In this document: piece by piece, positions 8,049-18,048 of the stretch | How the letters are laid out: the number at the start of each line of letters is the position of its first letter | How positions within the stretch are numbered: position 1 is the first letter of the stretch | Assembly (NCBI RefSeq): GCF_009908265.2 | Contig: NZ_JAAATX020000007.1 | Coordinates: forward strand, 202,546 to 266,545 | DNA: 64,000 bases | Origin: Paragemmobacter amnigenus | Lineage (GTDB): Bacteria; Pseudomonadota; Alphaproteobacteria; Rhodobacterales; Rhodobacteraceae | Direction: 5' to 3' | Translations under genes and position numbers: made by a program | Notes under the pieces: generated by a model | The model's database searches: none | What the model was told of the DNA's origin: nothing | Seen by the model: the letters and a program-made list of their open reading frames with translations, nothing else

Positions 8049-9083
8049 TCAGGGGACGAGAAGCGAGGAATCCCCGTAGCTGAAGAAGCGGTAGCGGTTG
8101 GTCACCGCGTGGTCATAGATGCGGCGGATGCGGTCGGGGCCCATGAGGGCGGAGACGAGCATCATCAGCGTGGATTTGGGCAGGTGGAAATTGGTCATCA
8201 GCGCGTCGGTCACGCGGAAGCGGTAGCCGGGATAGATGAAGATGTCGGTGGGTCCGGTCCAGGGATGCAGGGTGCCATCGGCATCGGCGGCGGATTCGAT
8301 CAGGCGCAGGGCGGTCGTGCCCACGGGGATGATCCGGCCCCCTGCCCGCCTTGTCGCGTTGATCTCGGCCGCGGCACCGGGGGTGATCTGGCCCCATTCG
8401 GCATGCATGCGGTGGGTGGTCACGTCGTCCACCTTGACCGGCAGGAAGGTGCCTGCGCCGACATGCAAGGTGACTTCGGTGAATGTCACGCCCTTCTCGG
8501 CCAAGGCGCGCAAGAGCGCCTCGTCGAAATGGAGCGAGGCGGTGGGGGCGGCGACGGCGCCCGCGTGGCGGGCAAAGACCGTCTGGTAATCAGTCGCGTC
8601 CTGCGCGTCGGGGGCGCGTTTGGCGGCGATATAGGGCGGCAGGGGCATCGCGCCCGCCTGCGCCAGCGCCGCGTCGAAATCGTCGCCGGTCAGGTTGAAG
8701 GTCAGGCGCAGGTCCGTCTCGCCCTTTTCGGCCACAGTGGCGGAAAGCGCGTCGGAAAAGCGGATCGTTTCCCCTTCGTTCACCTTCCGTAGCGGTCTTG
8801 CCAGCGCGCGCCAGCCTTCGGCGGCAGGTTCGAGAAGGGTGATCTCGACCTTGGCGACGGCCTCGCCCCGCGTGCGGTGGCCGGTCAGGCGGGCGGGGAT
8901 GACGCGGGTGTTGTTCAAGACCAGCCGGTCGCCCGGGCGGAAGATGTCGATCAGGTCATAGACGTGGCGGTCGCTGATGCGGTCGCCCTCGGCCAGCAGG
9001 AGCCGCGCATGGGTGCGGGGCCGCGCGGGGCGGGTCGCGATCAGGTCTTCGGGCAGGTGAAAGTCGAAATCGGAAAGTTTCAT
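8049..9083 (-). CDS. queA: tRNA preQ1(34) S-adenosylmethionine ribosyltransferase-isomerase
   Basis: A 344-residue QueA, which transfers and isomerises the ribosyl of S-adenosylmethionine onto preQ1 at the wobble base of GUN tRNAs to give epoxyqueuosine. Diagnostic segments are [19 protein letters not shown] at the N-terminus, [16 protein letters not shown] at about residue 50, [28 protein letters not shown] and the C-terminal [18 protein letters not shown]. Its ATG overlaps the end of the upstream AsmA-like gene by four bases (9080-9083), so translation is probably coupled although the functions are unrelated. The partner enzyme Tgt is also in this window at 38721-39851 but not adjacent. Confidence 0.97.
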   Translation of the reverse strand: MKLSDFDFHLPEDLIATRPARPRTHARLLLAEGDRISDRHVYDLIDIFRPGDRLVLNNTRVIPARLTGHRTRGEAVAKVEITLLEPAAEGWRALARPLRKVNEGETIRFSDALSATVAEKGETDLRLTFNLTGDDFDAALAQAGAMPLPPYIAAKRAPDAQDATDYQTVFARHAGAVAAPTASLHFDEALLRALAEKGVTFTEVTLHVGAGTFLPVKVDDVTTHRMHAEWGQITPGAAAEINATRRAGGRIIPVGTTALRLIESAADADGTLHPWTGPTDIFIYPGYRFRVTDALMTNFHLPKSTLMMLVSALMGPDRIRRIYDHAVTNRYRFFSYGDSSLLVP

Positions 9084-12000
9084 CCGTCGGGATTTCCAAG
9101 CCTTGGCGGTTCACCCCGGAACAGTTCGCGGAACATGCCGGGCGTCAGGATCGACAGCGGGTTGACCGAGACGAGCGCGCGGTCCGACGATCCCCGGACC
9201 TTGTAGTTGAAGCCGAAGAGCCCCTCGCCGCGCCGCGTCAGGAAGGCCCCGATGCCGTTGACCATGTAGATCGGGGAGATCACCCCCTGCAAGGCCAGTT
9301 CCTTGGAGTCCGTACCATAGACCCCCGCCATCGACACGCCCATGGAATTGCCCACGGCCGAGCCGCGCGTGATCTCGACCGCGTTGGGGGTCAGGACGAA
9401 TTCGCCCAAAGCCTGACTGAAGAGCAGCCCGTCGCCGTTGAGCTGTTCAAGGATGCCCACGACCGACACGGCGTTGAGGAGTTCGGCCAGCACGGGGGCG
9501 TCGACCACGCGGATGTTGCGGATATCGGCGCTGCCGTCATAGACCCCGCCCTGCGCGCGGGGGCGCAGCGTCATGTCGAGCCTGCCGCCCCGCGCCGAAG
9601 AAAAGACGCCGGCCGAGGCCATGACGCCGCCCGCATTGTCGGACTGCACCCGCACGGCGGTGCCATTGCGGGTGGGGACGACGCTGCCCGAGACGGCGGC
9701 CTTGCCGTTCACGAGACCCGAGAAGCTGCCGTTGAAGCCGCCGCGCGGGGTGAAATTGCCGTTGAAGCGCGTGAGGCGGATGCTTTCGGTGACACGCAGG
9801 CTGTCGAGCGTGACGGAAAGCGGGATGTCGGCCCCCGCGCCACCGCCCCCGCCGCCTGTGTCATCGTCGGGTTTGCGGCGCAGGTCGGCCGTCCCGCCAA
9901 GGACCGAGACGGCCACCGGCCGCCCCTCGCCCCGGCCTTCGATGGCGACCGCCCCCTCCATCCAGCCGCCCAGATCGACGCGGTCGAAGCGCGCGACCTC
10001 CAGCCCGCCTTGCGGGGTCAGGGTCACGCTGCCCTCGGCCGACAGGCCCGGCGCATCGAGCGTCAGGCGGTCGATGCGGGCTGGGCGCGACAGGGTGGCC
10101 GCGACCTCCAGCCGCCCCGTGGCGGCGGGGGGTTTGCGCCAGCCGGTGCCGGGGATGGCAAGGGTCAGCCGGTTCAGGTCCGAGATCAGAGTGAGCTTGG
10201 CGGGCTGGCCCTTGGGCAGGGTGATCCGCACCGTGCCGCTGCCGGTGCCAGAGGCCAGCGCCTCAGGCAGGCCAAGGCGGAATTCCTCGATGGTGCGGCG
10301 GGAGAGTTCGACAGTGCCTTCGATGCTGGCGGGGGGGGCGTCCTTGCCGAAGGGTTGGAGGAAGGTGACGTCGAAGGGCACCTCGCCCACCGTGCCCTGC
10401 CCCGAGACGCGCATCCCCTTCGGCTCTGCCGTGAGGGTCAGGAAGGGGGCGCGGACGGTCTTGCCCTCGACCAGTTTCGGGCTGGAGAAATCGCGCACCG
10501 TGCCGTCGACGCGGAAGCTGACATCGCCCGGCATCAGCTTTGGCACCAGCGGAAAGCGCAGCGTGGCCGCAATGGTGGCATCGCCGTCGCCCAGTTCGAC
10601 GGGGCGACCCGCCTTGGCCAGAAAGCCGAAGGGCGGCTCGTCCAGCAGCGACAGCGCGGCGGTCAGGCTGGACCGGGTCTGCAACAGCACCTCGGCCTGC
10701 GCGGGGCGCTTGGTGATGTCGAGCACGGAAAAGACCGATCCCGCCATGTCGATCACCCCGCCTAGGGGCGGCGTGACCGATCCGCGGCTGACGACCATCG
10801 TGTAGCTCAGCCCCTCGATCGTGGCATAGCCGTCGGCCTGCCGGATGGGTGGCAGGGTCCGCAGGAAGCGCACGTCGGTATCGGTGAAGTCATAGCCCAG
10901 CGACAGCACCGGTTCCTTGCCCGGCGCGATGCGCAGCGCAGCCTTGACGTCGGTCAGGGTGCCTTCGAGCAGGTTCTGCGACAGCCAGTCGCGCGTCTTG
11001 GCCACCAGCCGCACGGGCCAGAGCGCGAGCAGATCGGTATGGCCGATCCGGTCGAGTTGCAGGTCGACCGAAGCCGTCCATCCCCCCGCCCCCGCGCCGA
11101 CCGTGCCGCGCGCGGTGAGACGGCGGTCATCTTCCACCAGTGCGACCTGTCCGATATCGACGGCAAAGGGATCAAGCCGCAGGCGCAGGTCGATCGCGCC
11201 TTCGCTGAAACGGACGGGGGCCACGAAGAGACCTTCGGGATCGACCTGCATTTCCGAGATATGGACCTGCGTCAGGAAGGCATCGGGAAGCCGCGCGCCA
11301 AGGGGGCCGGTCAGGATGGTGCCGTCGGTGGCCGCCAGATAGCTGTGCCCCGTCGCCTTGAGACGCAATGTGGTGCTTTCCACGTCCAGCGCCGCCAGCT
11401 CTACCCGCCCGCGCGCCGGATCATAGCCGAGCTTGACCGTCGCGCGGTCAAAGGCGATGGCCTGTGCATCCGGCGCGGGTTTGAGCGCGCCCGCCCCGAT
11501 GTCGAGCTGTGCCTGAAGCGCGGAGATGCCCTCGGCCCCTGCCCCGGCCGACAGGCGGCCCGAGATCGGGGCATCGAGGATGCCGAGGGGGGCAAGCGCG
11601 GGCAGGAAGGCCGCAAGATCGCCCGAGGGCACACGGTCCACCGTCGCGGAAAGGCGCGCGCTGTTCGTGCCCTTGGCCGAGACGACGGTCACCTGCGCCT
11701 GCGGGGCGACACCTGCGGTTTCCAGCAGGGTAAAGCCCATCTCGGCGCGCAACTCGGCGGGGCGGTTCTCCAGCCGCACCCGTCCGTCACCCAGATTCCA
11801 CACCCGTCCGCTGCGCCGGTCGGTCAGCGAGACGGTCAGCGCATCCGCCTCGACCGCGACGAGCCGTGACAGGACCGGCAAGGCAAGCGCGCGGTCCACG
11901 GCGGCGAAGAGTTCGGGCAGGCTCTTGACCGGGCGCGCCAGTCCCGTCCCACCCAGCAGGATGTCCAGCCGCCCGTCCCGCTGGCGCGTCAGGTCCACCC

Positions 12001-12508
12001 GCGCGCCGGACAGGCGCAGGGTTCCGGGGCGGAGCTGTCCCTCCATCGCGGCGGCGGGGTCGAAGCTGATCTGCGTCTGCGGCAGGATCAGCACGGGCGC
12101 ACCGTCGGGCTTGAGCAGGCGCGCATCCTCGAATTGCAGGCGGGGCACCCATGCCTCGTCCACGCCGATCTGGATGCCGCCGATGGCAAGCGAGGTGTCC
12201 GGCAGGCTTTCGGCAAGCCCGCGGTTCAGGCGGGTTTCGACCTCGGCCACGGCCCAGACCGGCAGGCGTATCTGGCTGCCCGTCAGGCCCAGCAGGGCAA
12301 AGCCGCCACCAAGGACAAGCACGACCAGCGTGACCAGTGTCACAAGGCCGCCACGCAGCAGGCGGCGCGGACGGCGGGCCGTGGCGGCACCGTCCGGCGG
12401 GGGCGCGGCAGGACGTGCTGCGAGGGAGGCGGACTCCGCCTCCTGCGCCGCGGGCGTATCTGTCCGTTCGGCCCCTGTTTCGGACACCTTCGCCGCCCTC
12501 TCCATCAT
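9080..12508 (-). CDS. Giant AsmA/YhdP-like envelope protein (DUF3971)
   Basis: A protein of about 1,142 residues with a basic cytoplasmic N-terminus, one membrane helix near residues 48-72 ([19 protein letters not shown]) and a long periplasmic beta-rich part, the layout of YhdP/AsmA-type proteins that help move phospholipids between the membranes. The C-terminal quarter ([20 protein letters not shown], then [18 protein letters not shown] and [19 protein letters not shown]) matches AsmA-like DUF3971 proteins. The start is uncertain: an ATG at 12508 has a weak site, and an in-frame TTG at 12547 would add 13 hydrophilic residues. It is divergent from bcp and overlaps queA. The family is secure; the lipid-transport role is inferred from characterised relatives. 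Confidence 0.82.
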   Translation of the reverse strand: MMERAAKVSETGAERTDTPAAQEAESASLAARPAAPPPDGAATARRPRRLLRGGLVTLVTLVVLVLGGGFALLGLTGSQIRLPVWAVAEVETRLNRGLAESLPDTSLAIGGIQIGVDEAWVPRLQFEDARLLKPDGAPVLILPQTQISFDPAAAMEGQLRPGTLRLSGARVDLTRQRDGRLDILLGGTGLARPVKSLPELFAAVDRALALPVLSRLVAVEADALTVSLTDRRSGRVWNLGDGRVRLENRPAELRAEMGFTLLETAGVAPQAQVTVVSAKGTNSARLSATVDRVPSGDLAAFLPALAPLGILDAPISGRLSAGAGAEGISALQAQLDIGAGALKPAPDAQAIAFDRATVKLGYDPARGRVELAALDVESTTLRLKATGHSYLAATDGTILTGPLGARLPDAFLTQVHISEMQVDPEGLFVAPVRFSEGAIDLRLRLDPFAVDIGQVALVEDDRRLTARGTVGAGAGGWTASVDLQLDRIGHTDLLALWPVRLVAKTRDWLSQNLLEGTLTDVKAALRIAPGKEPVLSLGYDFTDTDVRFLRTLPPIRQADGYATIEGLSYTMVVSRGSVTPPLGGVIDMAGSVFSVLDITKRPAQAEVLLQTRSSLTAALSLLDEPPFGFLAKAGRPVELGDGDATIAATLRFPLVPKLMPGDVSFRVDGTVRDFSSPKLVEGKTVRAPFLTLTAEPKGMRVSGQGTVGEVPFDVTFLQPFGKDAPPASIEGTVELSRRTIEEFRLGLPEALASGTGSGTVRITLPKGQPAKLTLISDLNRLTLAIPGTGWRKPPAATGRLEVAATLSRPARIDRLTLDAPGLSAEGSVTLTPQGGLEVARFDRVDLGGWMEGAVAIEGRGEGRPVAVSVLGGTADLRRKPDDDTGGGGGGAGADIPLSVTLDSLRVTESIRLTRFNGNFTPRGGFNGSFSGLVNGKAAVSGSVVPTRNGTAVRVQSDNAGGVMASAGVFSSARGGRLDMTLRPRAQGGVYDGSADIRNIRVVDAPVLAELLNAVSVVGILEQLNGDGLLFSQALGEFVLTPNAVEITRGSAVGNSMGVSMAGVYGTDSKELALQGVISPIYMVNGIGAFLTRRGEGLFGFNYKVRGSSDRALVSVNPLSILTPGMFRELFRGEPPRLGNPDG

Positions 12509-12590
12509 CTCGTTGCCGGGATTGCCTTTATCTTCCTCCGAAGGCAACTAGAACGCAAAGGGTTGATCCTCAAAAGGCAAGGAGCCGCAC

Positions 12591-13052
12591 ATGATCTCCG
12601 CAGGCGATACCGCCCCCGATTTCACCCTGCCGCGCGATGGCGGGACCGAGGTGACGCTGTCCTCGTTCCGTCCGGGCAAGGTGGTGCTGTATTTCTATCC
12701 CAAGGACGACACGCCCGGCTGCACGCTGGAGGCGCAGGATTTCACCGCCCGTCTGGCCGATTTCACGGCGGCGGGGACGACGGTCATCGGCATCAGCAAG
12801 GACAGCGTCAAGGCGCATGACAAGTTCTGCAAGAAGCACGGGCTGGGCGTGATCCTCGCCTCGGACGAGGCGGGCCATACCTGCGAGGATTACGGGGTCT
12901 GGCTGGAAAAGAGCATGTACGGCAAGACCTATATGGGCGTGGAGCGCACGACCGTGCTGATCGACGGGGCGGGCAAGGTGGCGCGGGTCTGGAACAAGGT
13001 CAGCGTCAAGGGCCATGCCGACGAGGTTCTGGCGGCGGCAAAGGCGCTGTGA
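12591..13052 (+). CDS. bcp: Thioredoxin-dependent peroxiredoxin, BCP/PrxQ type
   Basis: A 153-residue PrxQ/BCP that reduces hydrogen and organic peroxides. The peroxidatic cysteine is C44 in DDTPGCTLEAQDF. The resolving cysteine that many members have five residues later is replaced by Gln49. C80 (DKFCKKHGLG), 36 residues after C44, sits where PrxQ enzymes of the C47/C83 type keep theirs, so this looks like an atypical 2-Cys enzyme with its resolving cysteine in the third helix. GGAG-like AAGGAG precedes the ATG. It is divergent from the AsmA-like gene and lies just before the DUF455 ferritin-like gene, suggesting an oxidative-stress context. Confidence 0.93.
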   Translation: MISAGDTAPDFTLPRDGGTEVTLSSFRPGKVVLYFYPKDDTPGCTLEAQDFTARLADFTAAGTTVIGISKDSVKAHDKFCKKHGLGVILASDEAGHTCEDYGVWLEKSMYGKTYMGVERTTVLIDGAGKVARVWNKVSVKGHADEVLAAAKAL

Positions 13053-13065
13053 GGGGGGCCCTTTG

Positions 13066-13890
13066 ATGCAGACGCTGGCCGAAATGGCGGTGGAGGTGCT
13101 GACCACCGCCGACGGGCGCGCCAAGACCGCGCTGGGGCGGCGGCATGCGGCCGCGTGGTTCGCCGCGCGGGCGGCGGGCGCGCCCCTGCCCGTTGGGCGG
13201 GCGGACCCGCCCCTGCGCCCTGCCCGTCCGGCCAGGCCCGAACTGCTGGACCCCCGCGACGTGCCGCGCCGCAGGCCCGGCTCGCCCGCGGGGCGCATCG
13301 CGCTGTTGCATGCCGTGGGGCATATCGAGCTGAACGCGGTCGATCTGCACTGGGACATCATCGCCCGCTTCACCGACCATCCCATGCCGCTTGGCTTCTA
13401 CGACGACTGGGTCAAGGCCGCGGACGAGGAAGCCAAGCATTTCAACCTGATCTGCGACTGTCTTGAAGCGATGGGCAGCCATTACGGCGCCCTGCCCGCC
13501 CATGCGGGCATGTGGCGCGCCGCCGAGGATACGGCCGCGGACCTGCTGGGCCGTCTGGCCGTTGTGCCCATGGTGCTCGAGGCGCGGGGGCTGGATGTGA
13601 CGCCCGGCATGATCGACATCTTCCGCAAGGCGGGCGAGGACGGGCCCATCGCCGCGCTGGAGACGATCTATGCCGAGGAGGTGGGCCATGTCGCCTATGG
13701 CTCCAAATGGTTCAACTGGCTTTGCGGGCGCGAGGGGCTGGACCCGAAGGAAGTGTTCCACGATCTGGTCCGCCGCTATTTCCACGGCGCGCTGAAGCCG
13801 CCCTTCAACGAGGAGAAGCGCGCCGAGGCGGGCATTCCGCCCGATTTCTACTGGCCTCTGGTCGGGGACGGGCTGTCGGTCGCGGACTGA
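13066..13890 (+). CDS. DUF455 ferritin-like protein
   Basis: A 274-residue protein of the DUF455 family, predicted to adopt a ferritin-like four-helix fold. Candidate metal ligands are in GHIELNAVDLHW (around residue 90), AADEEAKHFNLICD (around residue 125), VLEARGLDVTPGM and YAEEVGHVAYGSKWFNWL: the repeated E..H pattern of di-iron carboxylate proteins. Biochemical function is unknown; relatives such as MiaE are tRNA hydroxylases, but that role is not claimed here. The start at 13066 lies 13 bases after bcp, so the two are probably one transcript. Confidence 0.82.
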   Translation: MQTLAEMAVEVLTTADGRAKTALGRRHAAAWFAARAAGAPLPVGRADPPLRPARPARPELLDPRDVPRRRPGSPAGRIALLHAVGHIELNAVDLHWDIIARFTDHPMPLGFYDDWVKAADEEAKHFNLICDCLEAMGSHYGALPAHAGMWRAAEDTAADLLGRLAVVPMVLEARGLDVTPGMIDIFRKAGEDGPIAALETIYAEEVGHVAYGSKWFNWLCGREGLDPKEVFHDLVRRYFHGALKPPFNEEKRAEAGIPPDFYWPLVGDGLSVAD

Positions 13891-14082
13891 CGCGGCACCG
13901 GGCCGCTGCGCGGGACGCCCCGCCCATCGGCGGGAATTTGCCGAAGGGTGGCGGATTTCGGGCAGCGGACAGGGCCGTCCGACCAAAGATGTTGCGGGGT
14001 ACGGGGGGGCTGGCTAATCAGGGGGCGCCTCCGCTTGGGAGATGCTCGCCCGTCCCTGTCACAACGTACGGAAACCTGCCAA

Positions 14083-15423
14083 GTGCTGACGCGTGTCGCC
14101 TACCGGATCAACGCCACACTCGAGCGTTACATCCCAGAACAGCGCCTGTTCCTGAAATCCGACACCGAGACGCGTTTCATCCGCCTGCGACCCGTGACGC
14201 AACTTGTCGCCATGACCGGCGCGTCCATGTTCATCGCCTGGACAATCGTGGCGACGGCCGTGCTGATGATGGATTCGATCGGGGCGGGATCGTCGCGCGA
14301 ACAGGCGCAGCGCCAGCAGACCATGTACGAGGAGCGGCTGAACGCCCTCTCCGCCGACCGCGACCTGCGTGCCGAAGAGGCCGCGCGGGCGCAGGCGCGC
14401 TTCAACCTTGCGCTGGAGCAGGTGGCCGACATGCAGGCGCGGCTCCTGGCCTCCGAGGACCGCCGCCGCGAGCTGGAGACGGGGATCGAGGTGATCCAGT
14501 CCACCCTGCGCCGCACCATGACCGAACGCGACGAGGCGCGCGGCAAGGCCGAAGCCGCGACGCTGGCGCTGGCGCAGACCACCGGATCGGCGCGCACCGA
14601 GCAGGGCCGCGTGCAGGATACGGTCGCCACGCTGGACATCCTGACCGAAGCGCTGGGCCAGACCGCGCGGGAGCGCGACCTGATGGAAGGTGCCGCCGAG
14701 AAATCGGCCGAGCGGGTGGACGAGGTGCTGGCGCAGAAGCGCGCCATCGAGATGCAGAACGACGCGATCTTCGCCAAGCTGGAAGAGGCGGTGACCGTCT
14801 CGATGGAGCCGCTGGACAACATGTTCCGCGATGCGGGCCTGTCGCCGGACGATCTGCTGGGCCAGATCCGCAAGGGCTATTCCGGCAGCGGAGGGCCGCT
14901 GTCGCCGATCAGCCTGTCCACTTCGGGCGGTCAGGGGTCGGTCAGCGCGACGCGGGCCAATGCCATCCTGCAGGGGCTGGACCGCATGAACATGTACCGC
15001 ATCGCGGCCTTCAAGACGCCCTTCGCCATGCCCGTGAACACCCCCGTCCGCTTTACCAGCGGTTTCGGCGGGCGCAGCGATCCCTTCGGTCGCGGCTGGC
15101 GGCGGCACGAGGGGCAGGATCTGGCCGGTAGCTATGGCGCGCCGATCCTTGCCACGGCTGACGGGGTCGTGACCTATGCGGGATGGGAGAACGGCTATGG
15201 CCGTCTGGTGAAGATCCGCCACGACTATGGCATCGAGACGCGCTATGGCCATCTGTCGCAAATCCGCGTCAATGTGGGCGATCGGGTATCGCGCGGCGAC
15301 CGGATCGGTGATATGGGCAATTCTGGACGCTCGACCGGAACGCATCTTCACTACGAGATCCGTATCGGGGGCGAGGCAATCAACCCGATGACCTTCATAA
15401 AGGCAGCGAGAGATGTTTTCTAA
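14083..15423 (+). CDS. M23 family cell-wall endopeptidase (membrane-anchored LytM)
   Basis: About 446 residues. A short cytoplasmic segment, one membrane helix (LVAMTGASMFIAWTIVATAV near residues 40-60), a periplasmic coiled coil (about 75-235), and a C-terminal LytM/M23 domain with the zinc ligands HEGQD and the GTHLHYE motif. Both metal-binding motifs are intact, so it is probably an active peptidoglycan endopeptidase. No ATG fits upstream of the membrane helix; GTG at 14083 is inferred and has a poor ribosome site, so the N-terminus is uncertain. It overlaps the bactofilin gene by 11 bases. Adjacent M23-bactofilin pairs are known to set cell shape in Helicobacter and alphaproteobacteria. 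Confidence 0.88.
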   Translation: MLTRVAYRINATLERYIPEQRLFLKSDTETRFIRLRPVTQLVAMTGASMFIAWTIVATAVLMMDSIGAGSSREQAQRQQTMYEERLNALSADRDLRAEEAARAQARFNLALEQVADMQARLLASEDRRRELETGIEVIQSTLRRTMTERDEARGKAEAATLALAQTTGSARTEQGRVQDTVATLDILTEALGQTARERDLMEGAAEKSAERVDEVLAQKRAIEMQNDAIFAKLEEAVTVSMEPLDNMFRDAGLSPDDLLGQIRKGYSGSGGPLSPISLSTSGGQGSVSATRANAILQGLDRMNMYRIAAFKTPFAMPVNTPVRFTSGFGGRSDPFGRGWRRHEGQDLAGSYGAPILATADGVVTYAGWENGYGRLVKIRHDYGIETRYGHLSQIRVNVGDRVSRGDRIGDMGNSGRSTGTHLHYEIRIGGEAINPMTFIKAARDVF

Positions 15424-15931
15424 GAGCCGAATCAACGAGCCGGGTCCGAAGCAGGCCGAGGCGGAAAAGCCCAAGGCACCGGAGACCAGCGTGACCAAGC
15501 CCAGCACCGACTTCACCCCTTCGGCCCCCAAGGGCAAGGCTGCGGCCTCCGTGCTGTCGTCGGATCTGACGGTGGTCGGCAACCTGCGCACCACCGGCGA
15601 CATCCAGGTCGAAGGCACGGTCGAAGGCGACATCCGCGCGCATCTGCTGACGGTGGGCGAAAGCGCCACCATCAGGGGCGAGATCGTGGCGGATGACATC
15701 GTGGTCAATGGCCGCGTGATCGGCCGCGTGCGCGGGCTGAAGGTGCGGCTGACGTCGACCGCGCGGGTCGAGGGCGACATCATCCACAAGACCATCGCGA
15801 TCGAAAGCGGCGCGCATTTCGAAGGGTCGGTCCAGCGTCAGGACGACCCGCTGGCACAGGGCCGCGCCCCCGGTGCGGCGCCGGTCAATCCGGCCCCTGC
15901 CACCCCGACGGTCAAGCCCGACGAGTTGTGA
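15413..15931 (+). CDS. Bactofilin
   Basis: A 172-residue bactofilin. Residues 1-42 are a polar, Pro/Lys-rich tail, followed by a right-handed beta-helix core at about residues 48-140 with the repeating pattern SDLTVVGNLRTTGDIQVEG, TVEGDIRAHLLTVGESATI, GRVIGRVRGLKVRLTSTARV and GDIIHKTIAIESGAHFEG. A disordered Pro-rich tail follows. Bactofilins polymerise without nucleotide and position cell-wall enzymes. The ATG lies within the end of the M23 peptidase gene (11-base overlap), so the two are translationally coupled and likely work together at the membrane. Confidence 0.95.
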   Translation: MFSKSRINEPGPKQAEAEKPKAPETSVTKPSTDFTPSAPKGKAAASVLSSDLTVVGNLRTTGDIQVEGTVEGDIRAHLLTVGESATIRGEIVADDIVVNGRVIGRVRGLKVRLTSTARVEGDIIHKTIAIESGAHFEGSVQRQDDPLAQGRAPGAAPVNPAPATPTVKPDEL

Positions 15932-15956
15932 TCCCCGCCCTTTGCGGAACGCGACG

Positions 15957-15978
15957 GGGCGCCTTCGGGCGCCCTTTT
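15957..15978 (+). terminator. Intrinsic terminator after bactofilin
   Basis: GGGCGCC, TTCG tetraloop, GGCGCCC and then four Ts, about 25 bases after the bactofilin stop. The UUCG loop closed by C-G is especially stable. Confidence 0.85.
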
Positions 15979-15983
15979 GCATG

Positions 15984-16769
15984 TCAGGCCCAGGCCACCG
16001 CGCGGCGGTAGAGGTGCCAGCTGGCATGGCCCAGCACCGGCAGCACGATGAAAAGCCCGAGGAAACCGGGCAGCATCCCGACAAAGAGCAGCGACGCGAT
16101 GAAGGCCCCCCAGCCCAGCATGATGACCGGATTCTCGCGCACAAGGGCGAGAGAGGTCAGCATCGCGGTGACGAAATCCACCTCGCGGTCATCCAGCAGC
16201 ATGGGCAGGCTGACCACGGTCAGGGCGTAAAGCAGCGTGGCAAAGACCGCCCCCACAGCCGTGCCGAAGGCCAGCATCGCCAACCCCTCGGGCGTGAGGA
16301 ACACGCCCATCGAGGAGGAGACGTTGGTCATCGTCGACTTGCCGAGGAAAAGCGCGAAGATCATGTGGGACAGGAAGTTCCAGAACAGGAAGAACACCAC
16401 GATCACCGCCGCCATGGAGGGGATCTGGCGGTCCTTCTGGCGGAACACCGCACCGAGGATTTCGGACAGCACCAGCGGCACCCCGCCTTCGCGGCGGCGG
16501 CTGATCTCGTAAAAGCCGCAGGCGACGAAGGGGCCGAGGATGGGGAAACCGGCGGCGGCGGGAAGGGTCCACCAGACCTGCCCCTTCAGCGTGAAGGCAA
16601 GGAACAAAAGCCAGCCGCCCGCGAAATAGACGGTGGCGAAGAAGGCGCCATAGGTCGGCTGGGCAAGGAAATCGCTCCAGCCTTCGCGCAGGGCGTGGCG
16701 CAGGTCGGACATGTCCAGCGACAGGATCTCAGGCCGCGCCGCGGGCGGCATGCCGGTCTGATAGGTCAT
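15984..16769 (-). CDS. DUF2189 membrane protein
   Basis: A 261-residue integral membrane protein of the DUF2189 family: about six helices, including YGAFFATVYFAGGWLLFLAF, a conserved block GFPILGPFVACGFYEISRRR near residues 80-100, and a C-terminal helix FVGMLPGFLGLFIVLPVLGH. The ATG at 16769 has an excellent GGAGGGG site five bases upstream and is preferred over 16790. The role of the family is unknown, and neighbours (bactofilin convergent, prfB upstream) give no clear functional hint. Confidence 0.85.
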   Translation of the reverse strand: MTYQTGMPPAARPEILSLDMSDLRHALREGWSDFLAQPTYGAFFATVYFAGGWLLFLAFTLKGQVWWTLPAAAGFPILGPFVACGFYEISRRREGGVPLVLSEILGAVFRQKDRQIPSMAAVIVVFFLFWNFLSHMIFALFLGKSTMTNVSSSMGVFLTPEGLAMLAFGTAVGAVFATLLYALTVVSLPMLLDDREVDFVTAMLTSLALVRENPVIMLGWGAFIASLLFVGMLPGFLGLFIVLPVLGHASWHLYRRAVAWA

Positions 16770-16842
16770 GGTTCCCCTCCGCTTTTGCACGGAGCCTATG
16801 CGCGGGGGACCGGCGGGGCAAAGATGTTTTTTGGATGTAGCC

Positions 16843-17970
16843 TTAGTCTTCGGCGGTCGCTTCGGCGCGGGACTTGCCCGCCACGTCCATCGCCAGCGTC
16901 GCCGCCATGAAGCGGTCGAGGTCGCCGTCCAGAACCCCCTGCGTGTCCGAGGTTTCGACGCCGGTCCGCAGGTCCTTGACCATCTGGTAGGGCTGCAGGA
17001 CGTAGGAGCGGATCTGGTTGCCCCATCCCGCCTCGCCCTTGGCCGCGTGCTGGGCGTTGATCTCGGCGTTCCGCTTGTCGAGTTCCATCTGGTAGAGCCG
17101 CGATTTCAGCGCGTTCATCGCGATCTCGCGGTTCTGGTGCTGGGATTTCATCGACGAGGTCACGACGATGCCGGTCGGAAGGTGGGTGATCCGCACTGCC
17201 GAGTCGGTGGTGTTCACGTGCTGCCCGCCCGCGCCGGAGGACCGGTAGGTGTCGATGCGGATTTCACTGTCGGGGACCACGATCTCGATATTGTCGTCCA
17301 CCACGGGATAGACCCAGACCGAGCAGAACGAAGTATGCCGCCGCGCCGCCGAGTCATAGGGCGAGATGCGGACAAGACGGTGCACGCCCGATTCCGATTT
17401 CAGCCAGCCATAGGCGTTCTGGCCCGTGATCTTGTAGGCAGCCGACCGGATGCCCGCCTCTTCGCCCGCGGTTTCGGATTGCAGTTCGACCTTGTAGCCC
17501 TTCTTCTCCGCCCAGCGGACGTACATCCGCGCCAGCATCGAGGCCCAGTCGCAGGATTCCGTCCCGCCGGCGCCGGCGTTGATTTCGAGGAAGGTGTCGT
17601 TCCCGTCCGCCTCGCCGTCGAGAAGCGCCTCGAGTTCCTTGGCGGCGGCGATGTCGACCAGCGATTTCAGCGAAGCCTCGGCCTCGGCCACGATTTCCTG
17701 ATCGCCCTCCATCTCGCCCAGTTCGATCAGCTCGACATTGTCGCGCAGTCCCGCTTCGATCATGCGGTAGGTCGACACGGCATCCAGCAGCGCCTGACGT
17801 TCGCGCATGAGCTTCTGCGCCTTGGCGGGGTCGTTCCACAGATCGGGCGCCTCGATCATGGCGTCGAATTCTTCCAGACGGTGGGGGGCGGTTTCCCAGT
17901 CCATGCGCTGCGCGAGCAGTTTCAGCGACTTGGTGATCGCATCGACATTGTTCTGCGTCTCAGAGCGCAT
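16843..17970 (-). CDS. prfB: Peptide chain release factor 2
   Basis: A 375-residue RF2, which recognises UGA and UAA and triggers peptide release. The catalytic GGQ is in [18 protein letters not shown], and a tripeptide-like codon-recognition region lies around [17 protein letters not shown]. The reading frame is continuous from [12 protein letters not shown] through the segment [15 protein letters not shown], so the in-frame UGA and +1 programmed frameshift used for autoregulation in many bacteria are absent. It lies downstream of the PBP1A gene on the same strand with 78 bases between, and probably has its own promoter. Confidence 0.97.
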   Translation of the reverse strand: MRSETQNNVDAITKSLKLLAQRMDWETAPHRLEEFDAMIEAPDLWNDPAKAQKLMRERQALLDAVSTYRMIEAGLRDNVELIELGEMEGDQEIVAEAEASLKSLVDIAAAKELEALLDGEADGNDTFLEINAGAGGTESCDWASMLARMYVRWAEKKGYKVELQSETAGEEAGIRSAAYKITGQNAYGWLKSESGVHRLVRISPYDSAARRHTSFCSVWVYPVVDDNIEIVVPDSEIRIDTYRSSGAGGQHVNTTDSAVRITHLPTGIVVTSSMKSQHQNREIAMNALKSRLYQMELDKRNAEINAQHAAKGEAGWGNQIRSYVLQPYQMVKDLRTGVETSDTQGVLDGDLDRFMAATLAMDVAGKSRAEATAED

Positions 17971-18048
17971 GGCGGTCGTTCCTGTCTGTCTGGTTGCGGC
18001 GGGGTGATAGCGGTTGCGGCGGATGCGGGCAAGGGCGGCAAGGCCCGT

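Noticed and set aside
16843..17970. Programmed frameshift in prfB
   Set aside because: The frame is continuous from the ATG; there is no in-frame UGA at the usual place.
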